Shown here: one piece after another, positions 1 to 6,097 of the stretch | How the letters are laid out: every line of letters begins with the position of its first letter | Numbering within the stretch: the first letter of the stretch is position 1 | NCBI GenBank assembly: GCA_902490355.1 | Contig: CABUDN010000111.1 | Span: forward strand, 1-9,151 | Length of the DNA stretch: 9,151 nt | Direction of reading: 5' to 3' | From: an uncultured Oscillibacter sp. | GTDB taxonomy: Bacteria; Bacillota; Clostridia; Oscillospirales; Oscillospiraceae | The notes under the pieces: generated by a model | What the model was told of the DNA's origin: nothing | Database searches by the model: none | Seen by the model: the letters and a program-made list of their open reading frames with translations, nothing else | Position numbers and translations under genes: made by a program

Positions 1-46
1 AGATAAAGGAATGTGACTGGAGTTCAGACGTGTGCTCTTCCGATCT
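1..46. other. Illumina TruSeq-type adapter remnant (not genomic)
   Basis: Bases 13-46 match the reverse complement of the Illumina TruSeq index adapter, beginning GTGACTGGAG and ending CTCTTCCGATCT. Bases 1-4 (AGAT) fit the end of the flow-cell arm, and bases 5-12 (AAAGGAAT) sit exactly where an 8-base index would be. Read on the minus strand, the adapter gives the familiar artefact peptide IGRAHV; on the plus strand it gives MCSSDL. The genomic sequence therefore starts at about base 47. The match to the adapter is from memory but is long and exact. Confidence 0.97.
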
Positions 47-1310
47 GCTCCGTGATGCCGTCGATGCGCAGATCGAAGTAGGGAGCGCTGCGGTAAACAG
101 ACTCCTGGAAAGCACCGTCGGAGATGACGTTCTCGGTGGGACCCTCAAAAACCACATCACCGGACTCAAAGTCGATGATGGAGAAGTTGACCTCATACTC
201 GGTAACCGTCTGGCCGCCCACGGTGAACTTGGAGGTGTCGAACACCTTCAGGCTGCCGTCGTCGATCGCGGCCCAAGCAGCGTCCACAGCCTCCTGAGTG
301 CCCTCGGCGCAGCTCTCGCCCAGGGTGGAGATCATGACGGCGTTGTTGGCATGGCCGGTAGCATAGTCGGCGGGGATCTCCTCACCGGCCATGAACTTCT
401 CCAGAGTGGCCTGATAGAGAACAGACCAGTTATTCTGGGCGGAGGTCAGGGCGGCGTCCGGTGCCACGGAGAGCATGTCAATGTTGTAGCCCACGGAGTA
501 AGCCACAGTGCCCTTCTCCAGAGCATCCTGCACGGCAGAAGGAGCGCCGGTGGAGTCGGCGTGCTGGCCGATGATGACGCAGCCGCGGGCCATCAGGGTA
601 TTGGCAGCCTCAGCCTCGCCGGCCAGATCGAACCAGGAGTTGGTGTACTGCACTTCCATGTATGCCTCGGGAACGATGGACTGAATGCCCAGCAGGAAGG
701 CGGTGTAGCCGCAGACCACCTCGGCATAGGGATAAGCGCCGACATAGCCGACCTTGGGATCGGTGACGGTACCGGCGTCCATCAGCTCCTTGAGCTTCAT
801 GCCGGCAACCACGCCGGAGACGTAGCGGGACTCATACGTATAGGGGAAGATGTTCTTGAAGTTGTCAAGACCGGATACGCCGGCCTGGTCGCCGGTGCAG
901 GAGACGAAGGTGATGTCCTCATACTCACGGGCAGCCTGGAGCATATAGGGCTGGTGGCCGTAAGAGTCGGAGAAGATGATGTCGCAGCCCTGTTCGGCCA
1001 GGTCCACGGCAGCGTCGTAGCAGGCCTGGTTTTCGGCCACATTGTACTTGAAGACCACCTGGTTGGTGTCGGTGGGATCGATGCCCAGAGCTTCGCAGGC
1101 AGCGGTGAGGCCATCGATATGGGCCACGTCATAACCGGAGTTCTGGTCATGGACGCAGATCAGACCCACTTTGATGTCAGCAGTCTCACCCTGGCTGGTT
1201 TCGCCGCCCTCATCGGCAGGGGTGTCCGATGTTTCCTCCTGGCCGCCGCAGGCGGTCAGGCTCAGGGCCATGGCAAGCGTGAGAAGCAGTGCAAGAATCT
1301 TCTTCTTCAT
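47..1310 (-). CDS. BMP/PnrA-like substrate-binding lipoprotein, 3' end cut by adapter
   Basis: Extracellular, membrane-anchored solute receptor of the BMP (PnrA/Med) family, the binding component of an ABC importer. Family members studied so far mostly bind purine nucleosides or related compounds. Residues 1-20 are a lipoprotein signal peptide (MKKK, a hydrophobic run, lipobox LTAC) with lipidated Cys21, followed by a Gly/Glu/Thr-rich linker to about residue 45. The periplasmic-binding fold then starts at DIKVGLICVHD, with family-like segments GCDIIFSDSYGHQ, KVGYVGAYPYAEV and GCVIIGQHADSTG. The start at 1310 is chosen because an AGGAGG lies 8 bases upstream and the longer in-frame ATG at 1373 lies inside the promoter -10 box. 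About 421 genuine codons are present. The reading frame then runs into the adapter, so the last residues (QIGRAHV) and the stop are artefactual; the true C-terminus probably lies only a few residues further. No permease or ATPase gene is in view. The purine specificity is inferred from the family and from the neighbouring genes. Confidence 0.93.
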
Positions 1311-1318
1311 TCTGAAAT

Positions 1319-1324
1319 CCTCCT
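1319..1324 (-). promoter_or_regulatory. Ribosome binding site deciding the lipoprotein start
   Basis: AGGAGG on the minus strand, 8 bases before the ATG at 1310. It selects the signal-peptide Met over the upstream in-frame ATG at 1373, which has no such site and overlaps the promoter. Confidence 0.88.
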
Positions 1325-1368
1325 TTACATTGATACACACGGGGTAAGGAATGACCTTATCTACTGTC

Positions 1369-1397
1369 ATCATACAAGCTTACCTAAAAAAATTCAA
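1369..1397 (-). promoter_or_regulatory. Sigma-A-type promoter of the lipoprotein gene
   Basis: On the minus strand, TTGAAT (1397-1392) and TATGAT (1374-1369) are separated by 17 bases, including a T-tract just after the -35. Transcription would begin near 1362, giving a leader of about 50 bases. This promoter makes the lipoprotein independent of the ygeY-ygeW-arcC operon, which ends at the terminator upstream. I see no riboswitch-sized structure in the leader. Confidence 0.75.
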
Positions 1398-1493
1398 CAT
1401 GGTTTTGGAACAAATTGTGAAAATCCAGTCAAAAAATTTACTGTTACCAAAAAGCGTTTTTAGAATAATTTACAAATAAAGGAAAATATGCAC

Positions 1494-1526
1494 AAAAAAC
1501 CAGGAGAGCCACAGGGCTCTCCTGGT
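1494..1526 (-). terminator. Rho-independent terminator after arcC
   Basis: A perfect 12-base-pair stem (1499-1510 with 1515-1526, arms ACCAGGAGAGCC / GGCTCTCCTGGT) with an ACAG loop. On the minus strand it is followed directly by six T (1499-1494, the first overlapping the stem base). It lies 15 bases past the arcC stop. No T-run follows on the plus strand, so it works in one direction and closes the ygeY-ygeW-arcC operon. Confidence 0.93.
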
Positions 1527-1540
1527 GAATCCGAACAAGG

Positions 1541-2476
1541 TTATTGGCTGATGGCGGTACCGGTTTTTCCCGCAATTCCGTCCTTCGCTTTTTCCAGCAG
1601 GGTAATCAGGGCCGTACGGCCAGGCTTGGACTCCGCAAATTTTACGGCAGCCTGTACCTTCGGCAGCATGCTGCCGGGAGCAAACTGGCCCTGCGCAGTG
1701 TATTCCCGGGCTTCCTGAGGCGTGAGATGGTCCAGCCAAAGCTGATTGGGCTTGCCGAAATTGACGGCCACCTTTTCTACGGCGGTCAGAATAATCAATG
1801 TATCGGCGTCCAGCTCCTCGGCCAGCAGCTCGGATGCAAAGTCCTTGTCGATGACTGCACCGGCACCCTTGAGATGATTGCCCTCTGTCCGGTAGACGGG
1901 AATTCCGCCTCCGCCGCAGGCTACGGCAATCTGACCGGCGGCCAGCAGTGCCCGGATGGTGTCGATCTCTACGATAGCCTTGGGCAGGGGGGAGGCCACG
2001 CACCTGCGCCAGCCCCGGCCGGCGTCCTCCATGACGGTATTGCCGCGGCGGCGCATTTCCTCCGCCTCCGCTTCCGTCATGAACGTGCCGATGGGCTTGG
2101 TGGGATTCTGGAAAGCGGGGTCGTTGGGGTCCACCTCCACCTGCGTGAGGATGGTCGCCACACTTTTGTGGATGCCGCGGTTGAGCAGCTCCTCCCGCAG
2201 GGCGTTTTGCAGGTCGTACCCGATGTAGCCCTGGCTCATGGCGGTGCAGACCGACATGGGGGCCATAGGATGGGAGGGATCTTCCCGGGAGAGGGTGGTC
2301 ATGGCAATATTGATCATGCCCACCTGGGGGCCATTGCCGTGAGCGACCACGACCTCGTGACCTTCCTCAATGAGGTCTGCAATGGCACGAACCGTATGTT
2401 TGACAGCAGCCATCTGTTCGGGCAGGTTTTTGCCCAGGGCGTTGCCGCCCAGAGCGATCACAATGCGCTTACCCAT
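1541..2476 (-). CDS. arcC: Carbamate kinase (ArcC/YqeA type)
   Basis: A 311-residue cytosolic enzyme that catalyses carbamoyl phosphate + ADP = ATP + carbamate; carbamate then breaks down to ammonia and CO2. Amino-acid-kinase family signatures are in order: ALGGNALG (8-15), AHGNGPQVG (45-53), the NPTKPIG segment with Lys128, ACGGGGIPV (186-194), VIDKD with Lys211 and FAPGSMLPKV (265-274). Length matches the family (about 310). The ATG at 2476 is preceded by a weak GAGG 11 bases away. The gene lies 63 bases after ygeW in the same direction and is last in the operon, just before the terminator. Next to a carbamoyltransferase-like gene, it most likely harvests ATP by catabolic carbamoyl phosphate release, as in arginine-deiminase or ureido-compound fermentation. 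No arginine deiminase gene is present. The corresponding E. coli cluster gene is yqeA. Confidence 0.95.
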   Translation of the reverse strand: MGKRIVIALGGNALGKNLPEQMAAVKHTVRAIADLIEEGHEVVVAHGNGPQVGMINIAMTTLSREDPSHPMAPMSVCTAMSQGYIGYDLQNALREELLNRGIHKSVATILTQVEVDPNDPAFQNPTKPIGTFMTEAEAEEMRRRGNTVMEDAGRGWRRCVASPLPKAIVEIDTIRALLAAGQIAVACGGGGIPVYRTEGNHLKGAGAVIDKDFASELLAEELDADTLIILTAVEKVAVNFGKPNQLWLDHLTPQEAREYTAQGQFAPGSMLPKVQAAVKFAESKPGRTALITLLEKAKDGIAGKTGTAISQ

Positions 2477-2539
2477 GATCGGTGATACCTCGTTTCACAG
2501 TGATGTGGCGGAAGGAACCGTCAGAAAAGCGAGCGGGAT

Positions 2540-3730
2540 TTAAAACATCTTCCGCTTGCCGCCCTGATCCATAGCCATCAACGCGGCAACAGGATCCTTG
2601 ACCTTGCTCATCATAATCATGGCGGCGATAATGTAGGGCTTATAGCTGGCTTCCTTGTACAGGGGCACCAGATAGCGGTCAAACACGGAGTTGTCCACCT
2701 CGCCCTCCGGGCAGCTCAGGCCGGTGATGTCGGCGGGCAGGCAGTGGAGATACAGGGCGCTGCCGTTTTTGGTGCGCTTCATCATCTCCTCGGAGCAGGT
2801 CCAGTTCTTGTGCTGGGCGTTCTGAGCCAGCAGCTGCTTTTCCAGCGCATCGATGCCGGCCTGGTCGCCTGCCTGATAGAGCTTGGTGCGCTGCTCCATG
2901 GCGGCGAAGGGAGCCCAGCTCTTGGGATAGACAATGTCGGCGCCGTCGAAGGCCTCTTCCATGGTGGCGACCTTCTTGTAGCTGCCGCCGGTGGCAGCGG
3001 CGTTCTTCCGGGCGATCTCCTCCACCTCGGGCATTACGTCATAGCCCTCGGGATGAGCCAGCACCACGTCCATGCCGAAGCGGGTCATCAGACCGATGAC
3101 GCCCTGGGGAACAGACAGGGGCTTGCCGTAGGAGGGGGAGTAGGCCCAGGTCATGGCAATCTTCTTGCCCTTGAGGTTCTCCACGCCGCCGAACTCATGG
3201 ATGATGTGGAGCATGTCCGCCATGCACTGGGTGGGGTGGTCCACATCGCACTGCAGGTTCACCAGAGTGGGCTGCTGCTCCAGGATGCCGTCCCGGTAGC
3301 CTTCCTTTACGGCGTCCATGAAGGTCTTCTGGTACTTGTGACCCTCGCCGATGAACATATCGTCCCGGATGCCGATGACGTCGGCCATGAAGGAGACCAT
3401 GTTGGCGGTCTCACGGACCGTTTCGCCGTGGGCGATCTGAGACTTCTTCTCGTCCAGGTCCTGCACCTGGAGACCCAGCAGATTGCAGGCGGAGGCGAAG
3501 GAGAAGCGGGTACGGGTGGAGTTGTCCCGGAAGATGGAGATGCCCAGGCCGGAATCGAAGATCCGGGTGGACTTGTTGCGCTCCCGCAGATCCCGCAGAG
3601 CGTCGGCTACGGTGAAGATGGCTTCCAGTTCCTCATCGGTTTTATCCCAGGTCCAATAGAAGTCGCTCTTATACATATTGTTGATGTGCAGCTTTTCCAG
3701 ATGCTTGGCCAGCTCAATCGTCTTGGACGT
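2540..3730 (-). CDS. ygeW: Knotted carbamoyltransferase-like protein YgeW
   Basis: Member of the aspartate/ornithine carbamoyltransferase superfamily, YgeW group; its physiological substrate was long unassigned and it is linked to anaerobic purine/ureido catabolism. Counting from the ATG at 3676, the carbamoyl-phosphate motif STRTR is at 53-57 (in SIFRDNSTRTRFSFAS), HPTQ at 147-150, the MTWAYSPSYGKPLSVPQG segment typical of YgeW at 175-192, and HCLPADITG at 311-319. From ATG 3676 the protein is 378 residues with no good ribosome site. The same frame continues upstream without a stop, encoding KTIELAKHLEKLHINN, which resembles the N-terminus of E. coli YgeW as I recall it. That stretch has no ATG, GTG or TTG. 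It does have AAGGAG followed after 9 bases by ACG at 3730-3728, which would give 396 residues, the length I recall for E. coli YgeW. I give this extended form. The conservative start is 3676. It lies 84 bases after ygeY and 63 before arcC. Confidence 0.9.
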   Translation of the reverse strand, partial: TSKTIELAKHLEKLHINNMYKSDFYWTWDKTDEELEAIFTVADALRDLRERNKSTRIFDSGLGISIFRDNSTRTRFSFASACNLLGLQVQDLDEKKSQIAHGETVRETANMVSFMADVIGIRDDMFIGEGHKYQKTFMDAVKEGYRDGILEQQPTLVNLQCDVDHPTQCMADMLHIIHEFGGVENLKGKKIAMTWAYSPSYGKPLSVPQGVIGLMTRFGMDVVLAHPEGYDVMPEVEEIARKNAAATGGSYKKVATMEEAFDGADIVYPKSWAPFAAMEQRTKLYQAGDQAGIDALEKQLLAQNAQHKNWTCSEEMMKRTKNGSALYLHCLPADITGLSCPEGEVDNSVFDRYLVPLYKEASYKPYIIAAMIMMSKVKDPVAALMAMDQGGKRKMF

Positions 3731-3739
3731 TGTAACGCA

Positions 3740-3745
3740 CTCCTT
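3740..3745 (-). promoter_or_regulatory. Ribosome binding site for ygeW upstream of an ACG codon
   Basis: AAGGAG on the minus strand, with the in-frame ACG 9 bases downstream and no ATG, GTG or TTG in frame until 3676, which is 63 bases away. The position of this site argues that translation starts well before 3676. Confidence 0.6.
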
Positions 3746-3752
3746 TATTTAA

Positions 3753-3781
3753 ATCATAAATCAGAATTCATGGTGAGAAAA
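3753..3781 (-). promoter_or_regulatory. Possible weak internal promoter for ygeW-arcC
   Basis: TATGAT (3758-3753) lies 17 bases after TTTTCT (3781-3776) on the minus strand. The -35 is poor, so this is only a candidate. It sits just after the hairpin at 3786-3803 and would give a very short leader into the ygeW ribosome site. Confidence 0.25.
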
Positions 3782-3785
3782 CGGT

Positions 3786-3803
3786 GGGGGAGCGTGCTCC
3801 CCC
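3786..3803 (-). terminator. Intercistronic hairpin between ygeY and ygeW (attenuator-like)
   Basis: GGGGGAGC / GCTCCCCC form a perfect inverted repeat with a GT centre, 12 bases past the ygeY stop. On the minus strand only a short T-run follows (CACCGTTTTC), so it is at best a partial terminator. It could otherwise be an mRNA-stabilising hairpin that lets ygeY and ygeW-arcC be expressed at different levels. Confidence 0.45.
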
Positions 3804-3814
3804 GCATAACTAGA

Positions 3815-5227
3815 TTACTGGATATCGTTATCCGTCAGGCTCTGGCGGAACTCGGTGACGTCGGCCGTCTTATTTTCCGCCTTGTAGAGATTCACGGCGG
3901 CCACATACATGGCGGCGCAGGTTACCAGATCCTGCTTCCAGGTAATCTCGTTGGGAGCGTGAGCCTGAGACTCGGCACCGGGACCGAAGCCCACGCAGGG
4001 GATGCCGTATCGGCCCTGAATGGCCACGCAGTTGGTGGAGAAGGTCCACTTGTCGGTGAGGGGACGGCCCGTCCGCAGATGCATGGCGTCCTTCTTGGGA
4101 TCGCTGTCGGCATGGCCGATGCGCTCCGTGCCCCACAGGGCATGGTGGGCATCCACCAGGGCCTGCACGTGGGCGGCGCTTTCCTTGTTGATCCAGGTGG
4201 GGAAGAAGCACTCGGTTTCATAGACCTCGCCGGTCCAGGAGGGACGGTCGTACATGTACATGGAGACCTTCACGTCGTCGCCGTACTTCTTCACGCTGGG
4301 CAGGTCCCGGATCTCCTGCAGGCAGGAGTCCCAGGTCTCGCCGGCGGTCATGCGCCGGTCGATGGAGATGGAGCAGCTGTCCGCCACGGCGCAGCGGGAA
4401 GGAGAGGTGTAGAAGATCTGGGAAACCGTGCAGGTACCGCGGCCCAGGAACTGGGCATCTTCATAATGCTCGGGATTGAATTCGGGATTGAGCATCTTCA
4501 CGAGGCCCTTGACAGTGTTGGAAGGACCATCGCCGTTTTCGTTGAGGGCCCGGACATCCTGCAGAATGTCGGCCATCTTGTAAATGGCGTTGTCGCCCCG
4601 GGAAGGTGCGGAGCCGTGGCAGGAGACACCCTTGACGTCCACCCGGATTTCCATACGGCCGCGATGGCCGCGGTAAATGCCGCCGTCGGTGGGTTCGGTG
4701 GAGATGACAAACTCGATCTTCTCCTGGGCCTCTTCCTTGCTGGAGAAGTACTTGTTGACGATGTACTGCCAGCACATGCCGTCGCAGTCCTCTTCCTGCA
4801 CGGAGCCGACCACCATGATCCGGTAGCCCGCGGGGATCAGACCCAAGTCCTTCATGATTTTGGCACCATACACCGCCGAGGCCATGCCGCCCTCCTGGTC
4901 GGAGCCGCCCCGGCCGAAGATGATGTCGTCCGTCTCATAGCCCTGATAGGGGTCTGCCTCCCAGTTGTCGGCATTGCCGATACCGACGGTGTCAATATGG
5001 GAGTCGATGGCGATGATTTTGTCACCGCTGCCCATCCAGCCGATGACGTTGCCCAGACCGTCAATTTCCACCTTGTCAAAGCCCAGCTTTTCCATCTCGG
5101 CCTTGATGCAGTGCACCACATCTTTTTCCTCGCAGCTCTCACTGGGGTGGGAGATCATCTCCCGCAGGAACCGGGTCATGTCGGCCTGATAGCCTCTGGC
5201 CGCTGCCTTGATCGCTTCAAAATCCAT
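3815..5227 (-). CDS. ygeY: YgeY-family M20 metallo-hydrolase
   Basis: A cytosolic dizinc M20-family peptidase/deacylase, 470 residues from the chosen start. M20 landmarks: AIDSHIDTVG with metal His77 and Asp79, GRGGSDQEGG with bridging Asp110, VQEEDCDG with catalytic Glu145/Glu146, STEPT with Glu178, the dimerisation lid around SCHGSAPSRGDNA (202-213), and metal His423 in QAHAPNE. The segments CDGMCWQYI, YRGHRGRMEI and SRCAVADSCSISIDRR are typical of the YgeY group (annotated as selenium-metabolism-linked hydrolases). The start at 5227 has GGAGG 8 bases upstream; a longer TTG start at 5260 has a poorer site. E. coli YgeY is about 403 residues by recollection. The extra length here seems to come from inserts near 233-262 and 352-392 and a C-terminal tail. 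It is first in the operon with ygeW and arcC, so it probably removes a carbamoyl or acyl group from the pathway intermediate. The substrate is not visible from the sequence. Confidence 0.93.
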   Translation of the reverse strand: MDFEAIKAAARGYQADMTRFLREMISHPSESCEEKDVVHCIKAEMEKLGFDKVEIDGLGNVIGWMGSGDKIIAIDSHIDTVGIGNADNWEADPYQGYETDDIIFGRGGSDQEGGMASAVYGAKIMKDLGLIPAGYRIMVVGSVQEEDCDGMCWQYIVNKYFSSKEEAQEKIEFVISTEPTDGGIYRGHRGRMEIRVDVKGVSCHGSAPSRGDNAIYKMADILQDVRALNENGDGPSNTVKGLVKMLNPEFNPEHYEDAQFLGRGTCTVSQIFYTSPSRCAVADSCSISIDRRMTAGETWDSCLQEIRDLPSVKKYGDDVKVSMYMYDRPSWTGEVYETECFFPTWINKESAAHVQALVDAHHALWGTERIGHADSDPKKDAMHLRTGRPLTDKWTFSTNCVAIQGRYGIPCVGFGPGAESQAHAPNEITWKQDLVTCAAMYVAAVNLYKAENKTADVTEFRQSLTDNDIQ

Positions 5228-5235
5228 CACACTGT

Positions 5236-5240
5236 CCTCC
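5236..5240 (-). promoter_or_regulatory. Ribosome binding site deciding the ygeY start
   Basis: GGAGG on the minus strand, 8 bases before the ATG at 5227. This favours the start MDFEAIK over the longer TTG form beginning at 5260. Confidence 0.8.
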
Positions 5241-5298
5241 ATCAAATCTGATTTAGTCAACAGGTCCTTACAAACGCCCTTTGGCTTACTCTACCCCT

Positions 5299-5326
5299 AT
5301 CATAGCATAAGAAACCTACTTGTCAA
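5299..5326 (-). promoter_or_regulatory. Promoter of the ygeY-ygeW-arcC operon
   Basis: On the minus strand, a perfect TTGACA (5326-5321), a 16-base spacer and TATGAT (5304-5299), with a TGC extension before the -10. The start point would be near 5292, leaving about 65 bases of leader. It diverges from the regulator promoter, with about 40 A/T-rich bases between the two -35 boxes. Confidence 0.85.
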
Positions 5327-5343
5327 ACAAAAAATTAGAAAAC

Positions 5344-5358
5344 CAAAAAAATTTTTTG
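5344..5358. repeat. A-tract/T-tract near-palindrome between divergent promoters
   Basis: CAAAAAAATTTTTTG, a near-perfect dyad lying between the -35 boxes of the two divergent promoters. It may bend DNA or serve as part of an operator for the adjacent PAS-HTH regulator. No known site of that family is recognised here. Confidence 0.4.
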
Positions 5359-5366
5359 AAAAGCGG

Positions 5367-5394
5367 TTGATTTATATAAAAACTATGGTATCAT
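5367..5394 (+). promoter_or_regulatory. Promoter of the regulator-PLP enzyme operon
   Basis: TTGATT (5367-5372), a 16-base spacer and TATCAT (5389-5394), preceded by TGG as an extended -10. The start point would be near 5401. The ATGs at 5411 and 5420 would then lie only 10-20 bases into the message with no ribosome site, which supports initiation further down at 5450. Confidence 0.6.
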
Positions 5395-5435
5395 GATGAT
5401 GGAAAGTTAGATGATTTCCATGGAGTTTTGGGGAA

Positions 5436-5443
5436 AAGGAGGG
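5436..5443 (+). promoter_or_regulatory. Strong ribosome binding site of the regulator, followed by ACG
   Basis: AAGGAGGG, with AGGAGG at 5437-5442 and then seven bases (GATATCT) before an in-frame ACG at 5450. No ATG, GTG or TTG occurs at a usable distance. Confidence 0.65.
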
Positions 5444-5449
5444 ATATCT

Positions 5450-6097
5450 ACGGAAAGCGGGAAGCTGGAGCTGCTGCGTCAGGTAGCGGCGGGAATCGCC
5501 GCCCAGTTCGGCAGCAGCTGTGAAGTGGTGGTCCATGATTTGAGCCGCCATCCGGACCATTCCATTGTGGCCATTGTCAACGGTCATGTCTCCGGCCGGA
5601 AGGTGGGAGACGGGGCGTCGGCCGTGGTGTTGGAGCAGATGGAGACCAATGATCCGGAGCCCAAGGATCATCTTTGTTATTTGACCAAGACACCGGATGG
5701 GAAGATCCTCAAATCGTCCACGGTGTATATCCGCAACAGCAAGGGCAAGGTCTCGGCGATCTTGTCCATCAACTATGATATTTCCAAACTGCTGATGGTG
5801 GAAGATGCGGTGCGGGAGCTGATTACGACCCAGGAGCCCCAGCCGTCGGAGCCGGAACGGATTGTCAATGTCAACGATTTGCTGGAAGATCTCATCGAGC
5901 AGTCTGTGGCTCTGGTTGGCAAACCAGTGGCGCTGATGAATAAGGATGACAAGGTAAAGGCCATTCAGTTCCTCAATCAGAACGGGGCGTTCCTCGTTAC
6001 CAAATCCGGCGATAAGATTGCCAAATATTTTGGAATTTCCAAATACACGCTGTATTCCTATATTGATACGAAGCAACAGGAGGAGAAGCAGGCATGA
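5450..6097 (+). CDS. YheO/DauR-type PAS-HTH transcriptional regulator
   Basis: A cytosolic DNA-binding regulator with the YheO-like PAS domain (about residues 5-115 here, including CEVVVHDLSRH, NGHVSGRKVGDG, KSSTVYIRNSKGKV, LSINYDIS) and a C-terminal helix-turn-helix (about 144-207, ending DKIAKYFGISKYTLYSYID). Known relatives include E. coli YheO and the D-arginine utilisation repressor DauR. The first in-frame ATG is at 5411 and would add MISMEFWGKGGIS, which is a translation of the ribosome-site region itself. AAGGAGG lies 7 bases before ACG 5450, giving a 215-residue protein whose start fits the family better, so I use 5450; the ATG start 5411 (228 residues) is the conventional alternative. 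It is divergent from the ygeY operon and overlaps the next gene by 4 bases. That arrangement suggests it controls both units in response to a pathway metabolite (inference). Confidence 0.88.
   Translation, partial: TESGKLELLRQVAAGIAAQFGSSCEVVVHDLSRHPDHSIVAIVNGHVSGRKVGDGASAVVLEQMETNDPEPKDHLCYLTKTPDGKILKSSTVYIRNSKGKVSAILSINYDISKLLMVEDAVRELITTQEPQPSEPERIVNVNDLLEDLIEQSVALVGKPVALMNKDDKVKAIQFLNQNGAFLVTKSGDKIAKYFGISKYTLYSYIDTKQQEEKQA

Noticed and set aside
1311..1373. N-terminal extension of the lipoprotein to the ATG at 1373
   Set aside because: This ATG overlaps the predicted -10 box, so it would not be transcribed, and it would bury the signal peptide behind 21 polar residues.
30..1463. Long plus-strand open frame opposite the lipoprotein gene, beginning MCSSDL
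   Set aside because: Its start is translated adapter, and the rest is the complement of a clear lipoprotein gene with a signal peptide, ribosome site and promoter.
1311..1493. Possible purine riboswitch before the lipoprotein gene
   Set aside because: The predicted leader is only about 50 bases and shows no three-helix junction or conserved core.
1544..2485. 313-codon plus-strand open frame opposite carbamate kinase
   Set aside because: Complement of a gene with all carbamate kinase motifs; no independent signal.
2744..5251. 835-codon plus-strand open frame across ygeW and ygeY
   Set aside because: Antisense shadow in GC-rich DNA. It spans two well-supported genes and the gap between them, and has no ribosome site or family-like motifs.
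5228..5260. Longer ygeY start at TTG 5260
   Set aside because: The ATG at 5227 has GGAGG at 8 bases. The longer form adds non-conserved residues that cover this ribosome site.
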